Source of the DNA: Agarophyton chilense
Lineage: Eukaryota > Rhodophyta > Florideophyceae > Gracilariales > Gracilariaceae
Direction of reading: 5' to 3'
Assembly: GCA_030374765.1 (NCBI GenBank)
Contig: JARGXX010000109.1
Span: 186,001 to 250,000 of the forward strand
Length of the DNA: 64,000 bases
Shown: piece by piece, positions 51,514-60,665 of the stretch
Position numbering within the stretch: position 1 is the stretch's first letter
How the letters are laid out: each line of letters opens with the position of its first letter
Position numbers and translations under genes: made by a program
Notes under the pieces: generated by a model
Told to the model about the DNA's origin: nothing
The model's database searches: none
The model's input: the letters and a program-made list of their open reading frames with translations, nothing else

Positions 51514-53556
51514 TTACAAACCCGGAACAACTGTCTCCTCGGCGGAATCAACATCTTCAAAGCCAATCCCCCGTTCAGCGGCAACAGAAATGCGTCCCAA
51601 AGCACCATCCACCTCAAATACGCCAACATCACCAGCCTTTCTCGAACGAATACTCAAAGAGCCAGAATTGAGCTCTTTTTCGCCAACAATGGCCATCAAA
51701 GGAACGCGTTCCTGTTCACCATTCCGAACCATTTTGCCCAGTCGTTCACCCGAACAGTCCACCTCAACTCTCAATCCCATTTTCTTGGCTCGCAGGGCAA
51801 CATCCTCACAATACTCTCTGGACACGTCTGTGACCGGCAACAATTTAAGCTGCACTGGGGCAAGCCACAGTGGAAATTGGCCCGCGTACGACTCGACAAG
51901 AATGCCGAAAAAGCGTTCGACAGAACCAAAAATGGCGCGGTGAACCATAATAGGACGCTGTCTCTCACCGTTCTTGTCAACATACTGAAGGTCAAACCTT
52001 TGGGGCAGGTTAAAATCGCATTGCACAGTGGAGCATTGCCAAAGGCGGCCGATTGCATCCTTGATCTTGACGTCAATCTTGGGACCGTAGAATGCACCGC
52101 CGCCTTCATCTACAGAGTATTGCCATCCCTTGGTTTGTAAGGCCTCCCTCAGGGCATCAGTAGCCTTTTCCCAGATATCATCGGTACCGACGCTCTTTTT
52201 CGGACGCGTAGACAGCATAATTTCGTACTCGGTGAATCCGAAGCGGCGCAGTATGCTCTCCGTGAGATCAAGCACTCGCGTAATCTCCTTGGCCAGCTGC
52301 TCTGGCAAACAGAAGATGTGGGCATCATCCTGGGTGAAGCCGCGAACTCGCATGAGCCCGTGCAGAGTACCGCTTCTCTCGTAGCGGTAGACAGTGCCCA
52401 ACTCTGCCCAGCGCAACGGCAGCTCGCGGTAGCTTCTGAGACCGTGCTTGAAGACGAGACAGTGCAAAGGACAGTTCATGGGCTTGAGTTGATAGTGCTC
52501 CTGCTCGACGCTCATCTGATCAAACATGCTTTCTTGATAAAAGTCAAAATGGCCCGAGGTCTTCCACAGGTCCACATTGGCGACATGCGGGGTGTACAAG
52601 AGCTCGTAGCCGTCTTCGACGTGGCGTGTTTTCCAGAATTGCTCGATAATGGAGCGCACGCGACTGCCCTTGGGGTGCCAGAAGACGAGGCCGCCGCCAG
52701 CGGCGTCCTGAATGGTGAAGAGGTCGAGTTTGGCGCCCAACAGGCGGTGATCGCGTTTTTTTGCCTCCTCCTTGAGGCGCAAATAGTGTTGCAGCTGCTC
52801 CGGTGTCTCCCAGGCAGTGCCGTAAATACGCTGCAGCATGGGGTTTTTCTCGTCGCCGCGCCAGTAGGCACCGGCGACGGTCTCTAAGGCGACAGCTTTG
52901 GGGTTGAGTTGGCCGGTGGACTCGACGTGGGGCCCCGCACACAGGTCCCACCACTTGTCGCCAATGTGGTAGACGGTGATGGGGTCTGAGATGTCGCGGA
53001 GGATTTGCAGTTTGTACGGCTCGTTAATGGCCTCAATTCGTCGACAGGCGTCCTCTCTGGGCAGCTGCTCGCGGCGCAATGGGAGGTTGTGGCGAATGAT
53101 TTTGTCCATCTCCTTCTTGATGCGCTTCAAGTCGCGGTCGGAGAAGGGCTGCTGGTGGTCAAAGTCGTAGTAGAAGCCGTTTTGGATGCAAGGGCCGATG
53201 GTGACTTGGGCGGCTGGAAAGAGGCGCTGGACGGCCATGGCGAGCACATGGGCGGCGGTGTGGCGCAGGGGCAGCAGTCGCGGACTGGAGCGGTAGGTGG
53301 GCAGCGCGGGCGGCTGCGGCTGCGGCTGCGGCTGCGGCTGCGGCTGCTGCTGCGGCGACTGGAGCGGCTGGGCGGGGGCATTCCGTCGCGTTGTGGCGGA
53401 CGGCGATGGCGATGGCGATGGCGGCACACCGAGCGACGACAACGGGCGGGCGCGCACGCAGGCAGCGCAGGCGCGCGCGCGACGCGACACATCGGCGACG
53501 ACAGCGGCGCGCAGCGGGGCGACAAACAGCGCGTGCGCGCGCGAGACGGCCACCAT
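51514..53556 (-). CDS. thrS: Threonyl-tRNA synthetase, organellar
   Basis: 680 residues, charging tRNA-Thr. The first 90 residues are Arg/Ala/Ser-rich and end in a Pro-Gln repeat, fitting an organelle presequence. The TGS (N1) domain of bacterial ThrRS is absent, as in many organellar forms. The editing (N2) domain follows at about 100-260 with HTAAHVLA and DLCAGPHV, giving the HH...C..H zinc site for removal of mischarged serine. The catalytic class II core shows motif 2 (YRYERSGTLHGLMRVRGFT), the PMNCP zinc Cys, and motif 3 (PIMVHRAIFGSVERFFG). The anticodon-binding domain ends in a short acidic extension. ATG at 53556. It is divergent from the RSH gene, with about 390 bp between likely starts. 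Plastid, mitochondrial or dual use cannot be decided. Confidence 0.93.
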   Translation of the reverse strand: MVAVSRAHALFVAPLRAAVVADVSRRARACAACVRARPLSSLGVPPSPSPSPSATTRRNAPAQPLQSPQQQPQPQPQPQPQPPALPTYRSSPRLLPLRHTAAHVLAMAVQRLFPAAQVTIGPCIQNGFYYDFDHQQPFSDRDLKRIKKEMDKIIRHNLPLRREQLPREDACRRIEAINEPYKLQILRDISDPITVYHIGDKWWDLCAGPHVESTGQLNPKAVALETVAGAYWRGDEKNPMLQRIYGTAWETPEQLQHYLRLKEEAKKRDHRLLGAKLDLFTIQDAAGGGLVFWHPKGSRVRSIIEQFWKTRHVEDGYELLYTPHVANVDLWKTSGHFDFYQESMFDQMSVEQEHYQLKPMNCPLHCLVFKHGLRSYRELPLRWAELGTVYRYERSGTLHGLMRVRGFTQDDAHIFCLPEQLAKEITRVLDLTESILRRFGFTEYEIMLSTRPKKSVGTDDIWEKATDALREALQTKGWQYSVDEGGGAFYGPKIDVKIKDAIGRLWQCSTVQCDFNLPQRFDLQYVDKNGERQRPIMVHRAIFGSVERFFGILVESYAGQFPLWLAPVQLKLLPVTDVSREYCEDVALRAKKMGLRVEVDCSGERLGKMVRNGEQERVPLMAIVGEKELNSGSLSIRSRKAGDVGVFEVDGALGRISVAAERGIGFEDVDSAEETVVPGL
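53312..53349. repeat. (GGCTGC)n hexanucleotide repeat coding for Pro-Gln
   Basis: About six units; on the minus strand it encodes the alternating Gln-Pro run in the presequence of the ThrRS, where length changes would keep the frame. Confidence 0.85.
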
Positions 53557-53942
53557 GACGACGCGGACGCGCGCGACCGCGACCGCGCCGTCGCCTCTCT
53601 CTTCGTTTCGTCTTGCGCATCATCATGCTCGCGCACTGTCCACGCGCCGCGAGATCGAACAGTGCCGGCCGGCGTCGCGCTGTTCACGTCGTCCACGCAT
53701 GCCACGTGACGATTGCTTACGCTGCGTCAGCGGCAACGCCGCTCGCGTCCGCGAAAGCGCCGAAAGCTGACGCGGCTGAGCTGTACTGCGCGCGTGATGC
53801 GCCCGATGCGCCGAGTCGCACAGCTTCCACTGCATCGCGCTCAAAAGGCGCCTCAGCCGTGTCACACTGCGCTTCCACGTCCTCCTTGCGCTCGTCGCGT
53901 CTTCTTCGCCGCGTCGTATCCCCCCCCCCCTACCGCCACCTC
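53557..53942. promoter_or_regulatory. Probable shared promoter region of ThrRS and RSH genes
   Basis: The two genes are divergent, and this 386-bp GC-rich stretch must hold both promoters if RSH starts at 53943. An 11-bp C run ends at 53930. A frame in phase with RSH is open through most of it, with an upstream ATG at 53625, so the intergenic space could be as short as 68 bp. Confidence 0.4.
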
Positions 53943-55892
53943 ATGACCGCCTCTGCCTTCGTCCCGCTGCTTCCCCCCGTCCGTCTCCGTCGCGACCGCG
54001 TTCGTCGCTCCTCGCTGCTCGTCTCTCCCGCCGCGCCCGCCACGCCCGCCACGCCCGCCACGCCCGCCGCGCTGGCCGCTGCGCCACGCCCGCCCGTGCC
54101 TCCCGTGCCGCCTGTCTCGCCCGTTCCGCCCGTCCAATCCCCGTGCCACTCACTTCCTTTTGTCGCCGCCGCTGCCGCCACTGCCGCTGCCGCTGCCGCC
54201 GCCGCTACCGCCGCCGCCTGCCATGCCTTTCCGCCCGCCAGCTCGCTGCCCTTCGAGGCCGACCGCGCCGCGCTGCAGCGCCTCGTGCGCCAGCTGGAGC
54301 AGCGCATCTTTTACCTCGGTCCCGTCAATCGCCACAAGTTGCTCAAGGCCGTGCAACTGGCCACCGATGCCGTGGGCGCCCCGCCGCACCTCGTGCGCTA
54401 CAACCTCACCGTCGCCCTCATTGTGGCCGATCTGCAGATGGACTGTGACACGCTGTGTGCCGCCGTTCTGACGCACGTCATCTCGCGCCCCGGCTGCACC
54501 ACACGCGATGTGCAACGCCACGTCGGCCCGGACACGCTTCGCATTCTTAACTTTCACAACCAGCTCAACACTACCATCCAGCTGTGCGCCCACTCGCACT
54601 TCACCGAGATGTCCTTTTCCAACCTACGCGAGCTCATTTTGGTCGGCGCAATGGAAGAGCCCCGCGCCATCTCGCTGGAAGTGGCACGCGCCGTGCTGGC
54701 CATCCGCACCTTGGACACCGTGTCGGACGACCACACCAAGATTAGCATTGCGCGCCGCACCATGTATCTGTACGCTCCGCTGGCCAACCAACTGGGCATC
54801 TGGTACGCCCAGAGCGAGCTCGAGGAGCTTGCTTTCATGTACCTCCAGCCGGAGAGCTATCATATGGTGCGCCGTTTGGTTGGTGAGCGCCGCCGTGAGT
54901 GTCAAACCACTTTGGCGCAAAACAAGGAGTTTTTGGAGCGCGTGCTCACCAAGTCGTCACACGTGCGCACCCTGGTGCGGTCCGTCACCATCAAGGGCCG
55001 TGTGAAGGGGCTCTACTCGGTGTACCGCAAGATGACTCGATCGGGCAAGAACGTGTGCCAAATCTATGATTTGCTCGCGCTACGCGTCATTGTACAACCC
55101 AAACGAGCCGACGACGATTCGGAACAGGCCGCGTGTCATGCCGTGGCCGACGTGATTCGTGAGCATTATCATACCATCGAGGCGCGCGCCAAGGACTACA
55201 TTGCGCGTCCCAAACGGAACGGCTACCGTAGTCTGCACCTGACTGTGTTGTCGCCACAGGGCTCCACGCCGCTGGAGATCCAGATCCGATCCGAGAAAAT
55301 GCATCATGTGGCCGAATTCGGCGCCGCGGCACATTGGATGTACAAGGAGCACGCCAGCGCCAACAACGGACAAAGTGGCACTGGTGACACACAAGAGCAC
55401 AATCTGTGGACATGCGGCTCGCCCAACACAGGCAAATCAGACAGTGGCAGCACGGGCGAGAGCAACAGCAGCGGCGGCAATGCGCAAGTGGATAGCGGTA
55501 ACAAGAATGCGCAGCAGCAGCCCATGTACGTGAAGATGAAGGCAATCGATGTGCAGCGCATGTCTCTGTCGTCGGACGAACAACTAAGCGCATTGGCGTC
55601 AAAACGAATCGCACTGTCGCGCACACGATGGTACGACGACGGGTATGATGAGGTGAGGCGCGGCTACGTGACTTGCGTGGCGTCAGCTATTCGAGCGAGG
55701 CGGGTGATTGTGCGGGCGGCTGGACAACTTTATGGACTGGCGGTGGGCTCGACGCTGATGGACCTGGCGCATGGGCTTGGGGTGGCGACGCTTGGGGCGA
55801 TTGCCGTGGTGAACGGGTCTGTGGCACCGCTGACGCAGAGGCTGGAGATGAACGACATTGTGCGCTTCATCTCGGCGTTGCCGGAGACTTGA
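53943..55892 (+). CDS. RSH: RelA/SpoT homologue, probably synthetase only
   Basis: 649 residues from the ATG at 53943, chosen because it opens an Ala/Pro/Arg/Ser-rich presequence of about 90 residues typical for plastid import; a longer start at 53625 is possible. The hydrolase (HD) half is present as a fold (residues about 115-290) but its catalytic pattern is gone: VLTHVIS stands where LLHDxxED is expected, and AVLAIRTL where ADRLHNMRTL is expected. The synthetase half looks intact: GRVKGLYSVYRKM (ATP-binding loop), YDLLALRVI, RPKRNGYRSLH and EIQIRSEKMHHVAEFG. A TGS-like domain closes the protein (GSTLMDLAHGLG ... NDIVRFIS), after a low-complexity Gly/Ser/Asn insert. Expected role: (p)ppGpp synthesis in the plastid. 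Confidence 0.88.
   Translation: MTASAFVPLLPPVRLRRDRVRRSSLLVSPAAPATPATPATPAALAAAPRPPVPPVPPVSPVPPVQSPCHSLPFVAAAAATAAAAAAAATAAACHAFPPASSLPFEADRAALQRLVRQLEQRIFYLGPVNRHKLLKAVQLATDAVGAPPHLVRYNLTVALIVADLQMDCDTLCAAVLTHVISRPGCTTRDVQRHVGPDTLRILNFHNQLNTTIQLCAHSHFTEMSFSNLRELILVGAMEEPRAISLEVARAVLAIRTLDTVSDDHTKISIARRTMYLYAPLANQLGIWYAQSELEELAFMYLQPESYHMVRRLVGERRRECQTTLAQNKEFLERVLTKSSHVRTLVRSVTIKGRVKGLYSVYRKMTRSGKNVCQIYDLLALRVIVQPKRADDDSEQAACHAVADVIREHYHTIEARAKDYIARPKRNGYRSLHLTVLSPQGSTPLEIQIRSEKMHHVAEFGAAAHWMYKEHASANNGQSGTGDTQEHNLWTCGSPNTGKSDSGSTGESNSSGGNAQVDSGNKNAQQQPMYVKMKAIDVQRMSLSSDEQLSALASKRIALSRTRWYDDGYDEVRRGYVTCVASAIRARRVIVRAAGQLYGLAVGSTLMDLAHGLGVATLGAIAVVNGSVAPLTQRLEMNDIVRFISALPET
54164..54223 (+). 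repeat. GCC/GCT triplet repeat coding for poly-alanine
   Basis: Imperfect (GCCGCT/GCCGCC)n tract giving about 20 Ala residues with a few Thr in the presequence of the RSH protein; a low-complexity expansion. Confidence 0.75.
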
Positions 55893-56006
55893 TTGTTTTT
55901 CCTCCCTTATTGTTCGCTGGGGAATGTAATTGTAACTCTTTTTGAAGGACTGTGGGTTGGCGGGCGGTAAGACTATGTTGTATACTATCTACTATACGAA
56001 GATGGG

Positions 56007-56009
<3 letters not shown>

Positions 56010-56042
<33 letters not shown>

Positions 56043-56055
56043 GGGGGGTGGGGGG
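56010..56055. repeat. Poly-G tract (32 G) with G-rich continuation
   Basis: Thirty-two consecutive G bases at 56010-56041, then TGGGGGGTGGGGGG. A strong candidate for G-quadruplex structure; the true length may differ because such runs are hard to sequence. Confidence 0.85.
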
Positions 56056-56343
56056 ATGGTGTGGTATGTGGAAGCATTTGTTGTACTGATGATACATGTG
56101 TGGTGTGTACAAAATATTGGGGGGTTGTGTATGTAAAATATCTTTTTGTTATTTTTTTTTTTTTGTCGTTTGTGTTGCATTGCTGAAGTGGAGACGGCGT
56201 GGACGAATGTGCCTAGCAAGTTACATGAGCACGTGCGTGCACACGCCGCCTGTCGCGCGCTTTTGAATGGCTGCCACACTCGCGGATATTTTCGGCCCCG
56301 CTTGTCTCGCCGCACAAGCGCCTCACGGAGGCCTCTTTGTCCG

Positions 56344-56386
56344 CTGACGCTTTCTGACGCCTGCTGACGCCTGCTGACGCCTGCTG
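56344..56386. repeat. 10-bp tandem repeat (CTGCTGACGC)
   Basis: About four units of a CTGCTGACGC-like decamer, the inner three nearly perfect. Non-coding. Confidence 0.75.
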
Positions 56387-57511
56387 AAGTGCAGTGACAC
56401 ACGCCGGACACGTGGCGTGTATGCTGCTTGCCGTGGCGCAGAATCTTGTGTGTGAACGACGTCGTTGCTTCTGCTTTGTCGGCAGACATGATGGTGATGG
56501 GTGGCAAGTAACTCCCGAACAAGCGTGCAGAAGAATGAGACTGCGTCCACTACGCGCAATGATGGTATGTGTGGAATGATGTGCTAGGTGATGTAGTGTG
56601 TACTGAGATGTGGGAGACGGATGTAGACAAACAATGTGCGAGATGATGCAGAGTGTATTCAAATGAAATTCTGAACAGCAGCTTTGTGTGCTTGCGTTCA
56701 AGCTGTAGTCTCCCCCGCAAGACTAACGTCAAATATCCGAAGCCTATGAAGCCTAACCTACGGCTATAGTCCTCGTTACGCTTTATTAATTGTAGTTTTT
56801 CAACTTGCCCTCAAAGAAATGTAATGAACAACAATTGTTCTCCACATGCGCACTCTGCGCAATCTCCACGGAGAAAGCAGCGGTGCCACGGCTGCAGCAC
56901 CGTGAGAATCCGGCGTTGCACATGTGTCTACAGGAGAGCTGCTGTGCAAGTTTGAATCGTACAGGCCAACTACACGCCAAAGTTTGTGTGCACTGAATTG
57001 ACTTGCTCAAGTGTGTGTGATGCCATGTGGGGTGATTGTGTTCGTACTGCGGTATAACGTGAAAATGATGACGACGTAGGCTAGCTAGAAGTTGGAGGTC
57101 TGTTTGGGCCTCGACACAGGCTCTGGAGTCATCGAAGAGCATCCTTGATCATGGTAGGGAATGCCATAGTTTCCCAACAAGTTTCACTACAACCTCGACG
57201 CAATGATCAGAACTGGTCCGCCCTCGCATTGCAGTCGCTAATGGTGCGTGAGCTGCAGTACGTCCCCCAGAATCAGCTCAATCAGCATAGCATTACTTAC
57301 AAGAGTTGGAATAGTGTAATGAACAAGAACGACAATTGAGTCTTTACTCCGTGTGGGTGGTGAACCTAGTTCTAAATTTGGGCGTTCTTGGGTTTGATCT
57401 TCTGGTACCGTTGAGTTGAGCAATGCAAACAGACTTGATGAAACACAAACAAATGGGCTCAAAAATGTCACAACAAAGCACATCTAACGATTGTGGAGTC
57501 CAAAACTGTGT

Positions 57512-58676
57512 TTAGTGTCTCCGTTGTAGACGTTTCGACTTCTTTTTCTTTGGACTGTTCGTGCGGCTTGCACTCGAACTTCCACTGGAGTTGCTCAAGC
57601 TCGCATTAGTGTATTCTTTCTTCACCTTTTCCCTGAGCCTTCTGTGCTTGAACGTTCCACTTTCCAATTCCAAATGCAGCTGTTCTATCTCTGCGTCTTT
57701 CGAAGCCAACGCTGCGTCTTTTGAACGACGCAGCTCTTCCTTCTCTGCGTCTTTCGAAGCCAGCGCTGCGTCTTTTGAACGGAAAGAGGATGCGAGATCA
57801 TCAAGCGCTTTTGACGGATTCGGTTTTAACAGATCCTTGGGCTTGTAATTGCCAAGAGAACCAAGATGAACAGATTCTTCTCCACGGAATACGCGTTTGG
57901 GATCATATTTACCTGTCTCCCGATTCATGTTGTATACTTCCACGCGTGGATCGCGTTTCTTATTCACGATGACGAACTGGTTAACACCTGCTCTTTCATA
58001 CTCGCGTACTTTGATCACAGTATCGGTGGTCTCGTTCCTGCTGGTAACTTCAACAACAGTTTGCGGAGTCCTACCGACAGGGTGAGTGACTTTTTGGGAG
58101 TTGGGAGAGAGTTGAAGTCTTTCTGCTTGCGTCAACAAGCGACCAGTGCTAATATCCGGCCTTCGTACACGTCTTCGACGCGGAGAGCGCGACGAAGATG
58201 GAGACTCTGGTGGAATAGCAGTTCCTGTCTGTAGAAAGGGTATTTGTGATGTCTTGCCTTCGACATATCGAGCATGAAGTTACCAGCACTGGTCGCTTGT
58301 TGACGCAAGCAGAAAGACTTCAACTCTCTCCCAACTCCCAAAAAGTCACTGACCCTGTCGGTAGGCCTCTGGAAACTGTTGTTGAACCGAGGCCTGCATC
58401 ATGTGGCCTATTTCATCGTGATGATAATCGGCCATCGGAAGTGCAACAAGAAGGCCGTCCACGTACTCATACAAGCCAAACACAGAAGGATCGACGTTGA
58501 AGTATTCTTCCAGTGAGCAAGGCGTCAGATGCAGTGCTCCCAGTTTTTTGTCTAGGGGAAGCTCTGGGGATGCGCTAGGCTGGGGGTTGGCCGAAAACGG
58601 GGCTGCTTGAGGGTTGGAATCGTCGCTCAGAGCTGAGTCCGGCGGGGACGGAGGTGGGGGGATGCGCTACGGTAGA
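57512..58676 (-). pseudogene. Uma2 (DUF820) endonuclease-like gene, split by an inverted duplication
   Basis: On the minus strand 58676-58390 encodes a Pro-rich start and LEEYFNVDPSVFGLYEYVDG, then ADYHHDEIGHMMQA, the N-terminal half of Uma2-type PD-(D/E)XK proteins. From 58138 the C-terminal half follows: QTVVEVTSRNETTDTVIKVREYERAGVNQF in pattern (E..S...D...K..EY..AGV..F.IV), then VEVYN, a repeated SKDAALASKDAE coiled-coil part and a Lys-rich tail to 57512. Between the halves lie 102-bp inverted arms (58049-58150 and 58285-58386) that interrupt the frame with a stop near 58330. No clean ATG fits; one at about 58699 is out of frame. Uma2 proteins are abundant in cyanobacteria, so transfer to this lineage is plausible. 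Function unknown; the nuclease role is inferred from the fold. Confidence 0.6.
58049..58386. repeat. Inverted repeat, 102-bp arms, 134-bp spacer
   Basis: 58049-58150 and the reverse complement of 58285-58386 agree over 102 bp with only about eight differences. The left arm is the coding original (LTQAERLQLSPNSQKVT on the minus strand); the right arm carries the same segment on the plus strand. A transcript could fold into a long hairpin. Confidence 0.9.
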
Positions 58677-58699
58677 GGTGCGAGAAGCGAGTGGTCATT

Positions 58700-60155
58700 C
58701 CCCTCCGCAGCGGAGTAGGTTATAAGGAGGGAGAATGGTCAAAGCATTCGTGAGTTCAGCGCAGGTTTGGCACTGTGACGGTCTCGAGGTTGATGGAAAA
58801 CAAAGGCGCGGCGATGGAACCATCAGCGGTGGTTGAATTCAGCTTTGACAAAAACAGGCGTAATCTTGCAACGGAAGCCGAGGCGCTGACCTCGCATTGG
58901 TCCAGGATCCAATCAAAACAAGTGCGAAGCGCGCTTGCTTTGCGCTGGATTCTGACAACTGTTGAGCAAAATTTACAGCGAAGCTGCCATTGGCCTTCTT
59001 GCTGCTCCCATCTCACTCCACATTATGATACTCCGCCTCGTGTTCTTCGTCGTTGACGCCGTGCCGCCATGTCTAACGACTTTTGTTTCCATCGCTTGAG
59101 CTACAGCGCCGGCTAAGGGTATCTCCGTTCCACTCAACGCTCCGCGTGCACGCAATACCGCACAATCAGTCTTCTCTCGCGCGCGCAACTCTCGCGCCTA
59201 GAGGAGCCGTTATCTGGCAAAGAGCCGCCGCCAATACTCACCTCTTTAGAGCACGTGAGGGGACCTTTCCTCGTGATCATGATAATTGGCATACCGCATC
59301 TGCGTTACGATTCCAATTGTGCGGGGCTGTAAGCCTCGCAACAGCTCACGTCCATCGTCAGCGAAAGCACGGCATGAGATGCACAGAGACACTGCTTTTC
59401 TGATGGACAAGGCGCGAGTGCGATTGAGTCTGAAATTGTGAACTGGTCGTTCCCCTGCGGCATCGGGCATAGTTTGGCAGGACGACTCGTATCCATGCAG
59501 GGCACTGAAAGCGAATGGAAGGAAGCAGGTTTCCATGTGACGTAGGGGTGGCGTACATGGCAAGCGCATTGATGGCAAGCGCCAAGGGGTGTGTGATTTG
59601 AACGTGGCACACAATCTGGATTGGAACGCGCGTGGAAAGATTTGACAGCGACAGCGTGGTTCACATGTTCCGACACACCGGCAACTGGTTGGATGTGTTG
59701 AGTTGCGCACATTCCGAGTGTGGCGGCGACGCGTTGGAGTTGTGGACTTGCGTGCTATATGGTCTCAGGAGCGTGTATGTATTCGGTTGATGAAAAAGAT
59801 GCTGTAGTTTGTTAAAATTGCGGTTGAGCGTGCGCTGATGAGATGAGCAGGCTCATCAGCAGTGCGATTGGAGATGAATTGGGGTTGGCGGCCAGCGCGG
59901 GTACGATAGCTATGACAAGCATGGCTCTGAAATGCATGGCTCTGAAATGCATGGTTGAATGTATCGGTTCGGGCGAAAAGCACGCAAGCAGCTCGCGGAC
60001 TGGCGGCGACAGGAAGATGTGGCACACGGGGTGGTGGGCGAGAGAAGGGGAGAAAAGTGGGAGATGGGACACGGGCGTTGCTTGCAGGTTTGTCGGGTAA
60101 TGTGTTTTGCGTTGAGCGGTATTGGTTTACTGAAAGAGGTGTGTGTGGCAGAAGG
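58700..60155. other. Intergenic region, no gene assigned
   Basis: About 1.45 kb without a gene I can support. A minus-strand frame at 59016-58756 contains WQLRCKFC, which faintly recalls a BED-type zinc finger, but nothing else supports it. A 15-bp tandem (GGCTCTGAAATGCAT, two copies) sits at about 59921-59951. Confidence 0.4.
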
Positions 60156-60665
60156 TCAGTGCAACCTGGGCGTAGCGGTTTTTCTAGCGCCTTGCGGGCG
60201 GTCAGTGGGGAAGACGGAGTTGGGACGCAAGGCGAGGTCGTTGACAAGGCGCATATAAGCCTCTGAATTAGTGCGAAGCAAGTATTGCATGAGGCGACGG
60301 CGCTTGGCAACCATAATGATGAGTCGGCGGCGGCTCATCTTGTCCTGTTTGTGCTGCACAACGTGCTGCGTACAGTCACGAATTCGATCGGTAAGCAAGG
60401 CGATCTGCACCTGTGGGCTGCCGGTATCATTATGAGCTTGTGCAAAGCGACGTATGATGTGTGTCTTCCGAGCGCGACGCGCCTCGGAGCGCGACGCGTT
60501 GTGTAACGACAGTGCGTTTGCCACCTGCGCGTGCGCGTCGGAGCGCGTGGCGTCTACGTCGTGCGACAGCACGGTGGCCGCGCCGCGCTTGTGCGCCGCC
60601 ACGCCGCCGGTGGGAAGCGTGGTGCGCAACGCGCTGCGCCACGCCAATCCACCCAGCCGCATCAT
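60156..60665 (-). CDS. rpsO: Ribosomal protein uS15, organellar
   Basis: 169 residues from tandem ATGs (60665 and 60662). The first 70 residues are Arg/Ala/Ser-rich with no acidic cluster at the very start, as in an organelle presequence. The core (about 75-150) has the family pattern: HNDTGSPQVQIALLTDRIRD, HVVQHKQDKMSRRRLIIMVAKRRRLMQYL and a final YMRLVNDLALR. uS15 binds the central domain of small-subunit rRNA early in assembly. Mitochondrial location is more likely because red algal plastid small-subunit proteins are mostly plastid-encoded, but this is not shown by the sequence. The C-terminal extension of about 18 residues is basic. Confidence 0.9.
   Translation of the reverse strand: MMRLGGLAWRSALRTTLPTGGVAAHKRGAATVLSHDVDATRSDAHAQVANALSLHNASRSEARRARKTHIIRRFAQAHNDTGSPQVQIALLTDRIRDCTQHVVQHKQDKMSRRRLIIMVAKRRRLMQYLLRTNSEAYMRLVNDLALRPNSVFPTDRPQGARKTATPRLH

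Larger units (their letters stand above)
55893..57511. other. Intergenic region with simple repeats, no gene seen
   Basis: 1.6 kb without a supportable gene on either strand. It contains a 32-base G run and a 10-bp tandem repeat (listed separately), a T run at about 56151-56164 and scattered short frames without codon structure. The 3' ends of the RSH and Uma2-like genes must lie here. Confidence 0.5.

Noticed and set aside
51364..52140. 258-codon plus-strand frame opposite the ThrRS gene
   Set aside because: Mirror of the strongly supported synthetase gene on the other strand; no features of its own.
53127..53709. Several long frames on both strands around the ThrRS start
   Set aside because: High GC and simple repeats suppress stops in all frames; only the ThrRS frame has conserved domains.
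53625..53942. Longer N-terminus of the RSH protein
   Set aside because: Possible, but would leave only 68 bp between two divergent starts; the frame is GC-rich and may be open by chance. Mentioned as an alternative only.
56344..56386. CRISPR-like array
   Set aside because: The repeated unit is a continuous 10-bp tandem without spacers; no array of repeats and unique spacers exists anywhere in the window, and the genome is eukaryotic.
56007..56701. Overlapping minus-strand frames with His/Cys/Ser-rich products
   Set aside because: They include the complement of the G run (poly-Pro) and have no conserved pattern.
58756..59016. BED zinc-finger gene on the minus strand
   Set aside because: A single WQLRCKFC string without the following His pair is not enough.
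59765..60310. 181-codon minus-strand open frame overlapping uS15
   Set aside because: Overlaps the well-supported uS15 gene in another frame and shows no recognisable domain.
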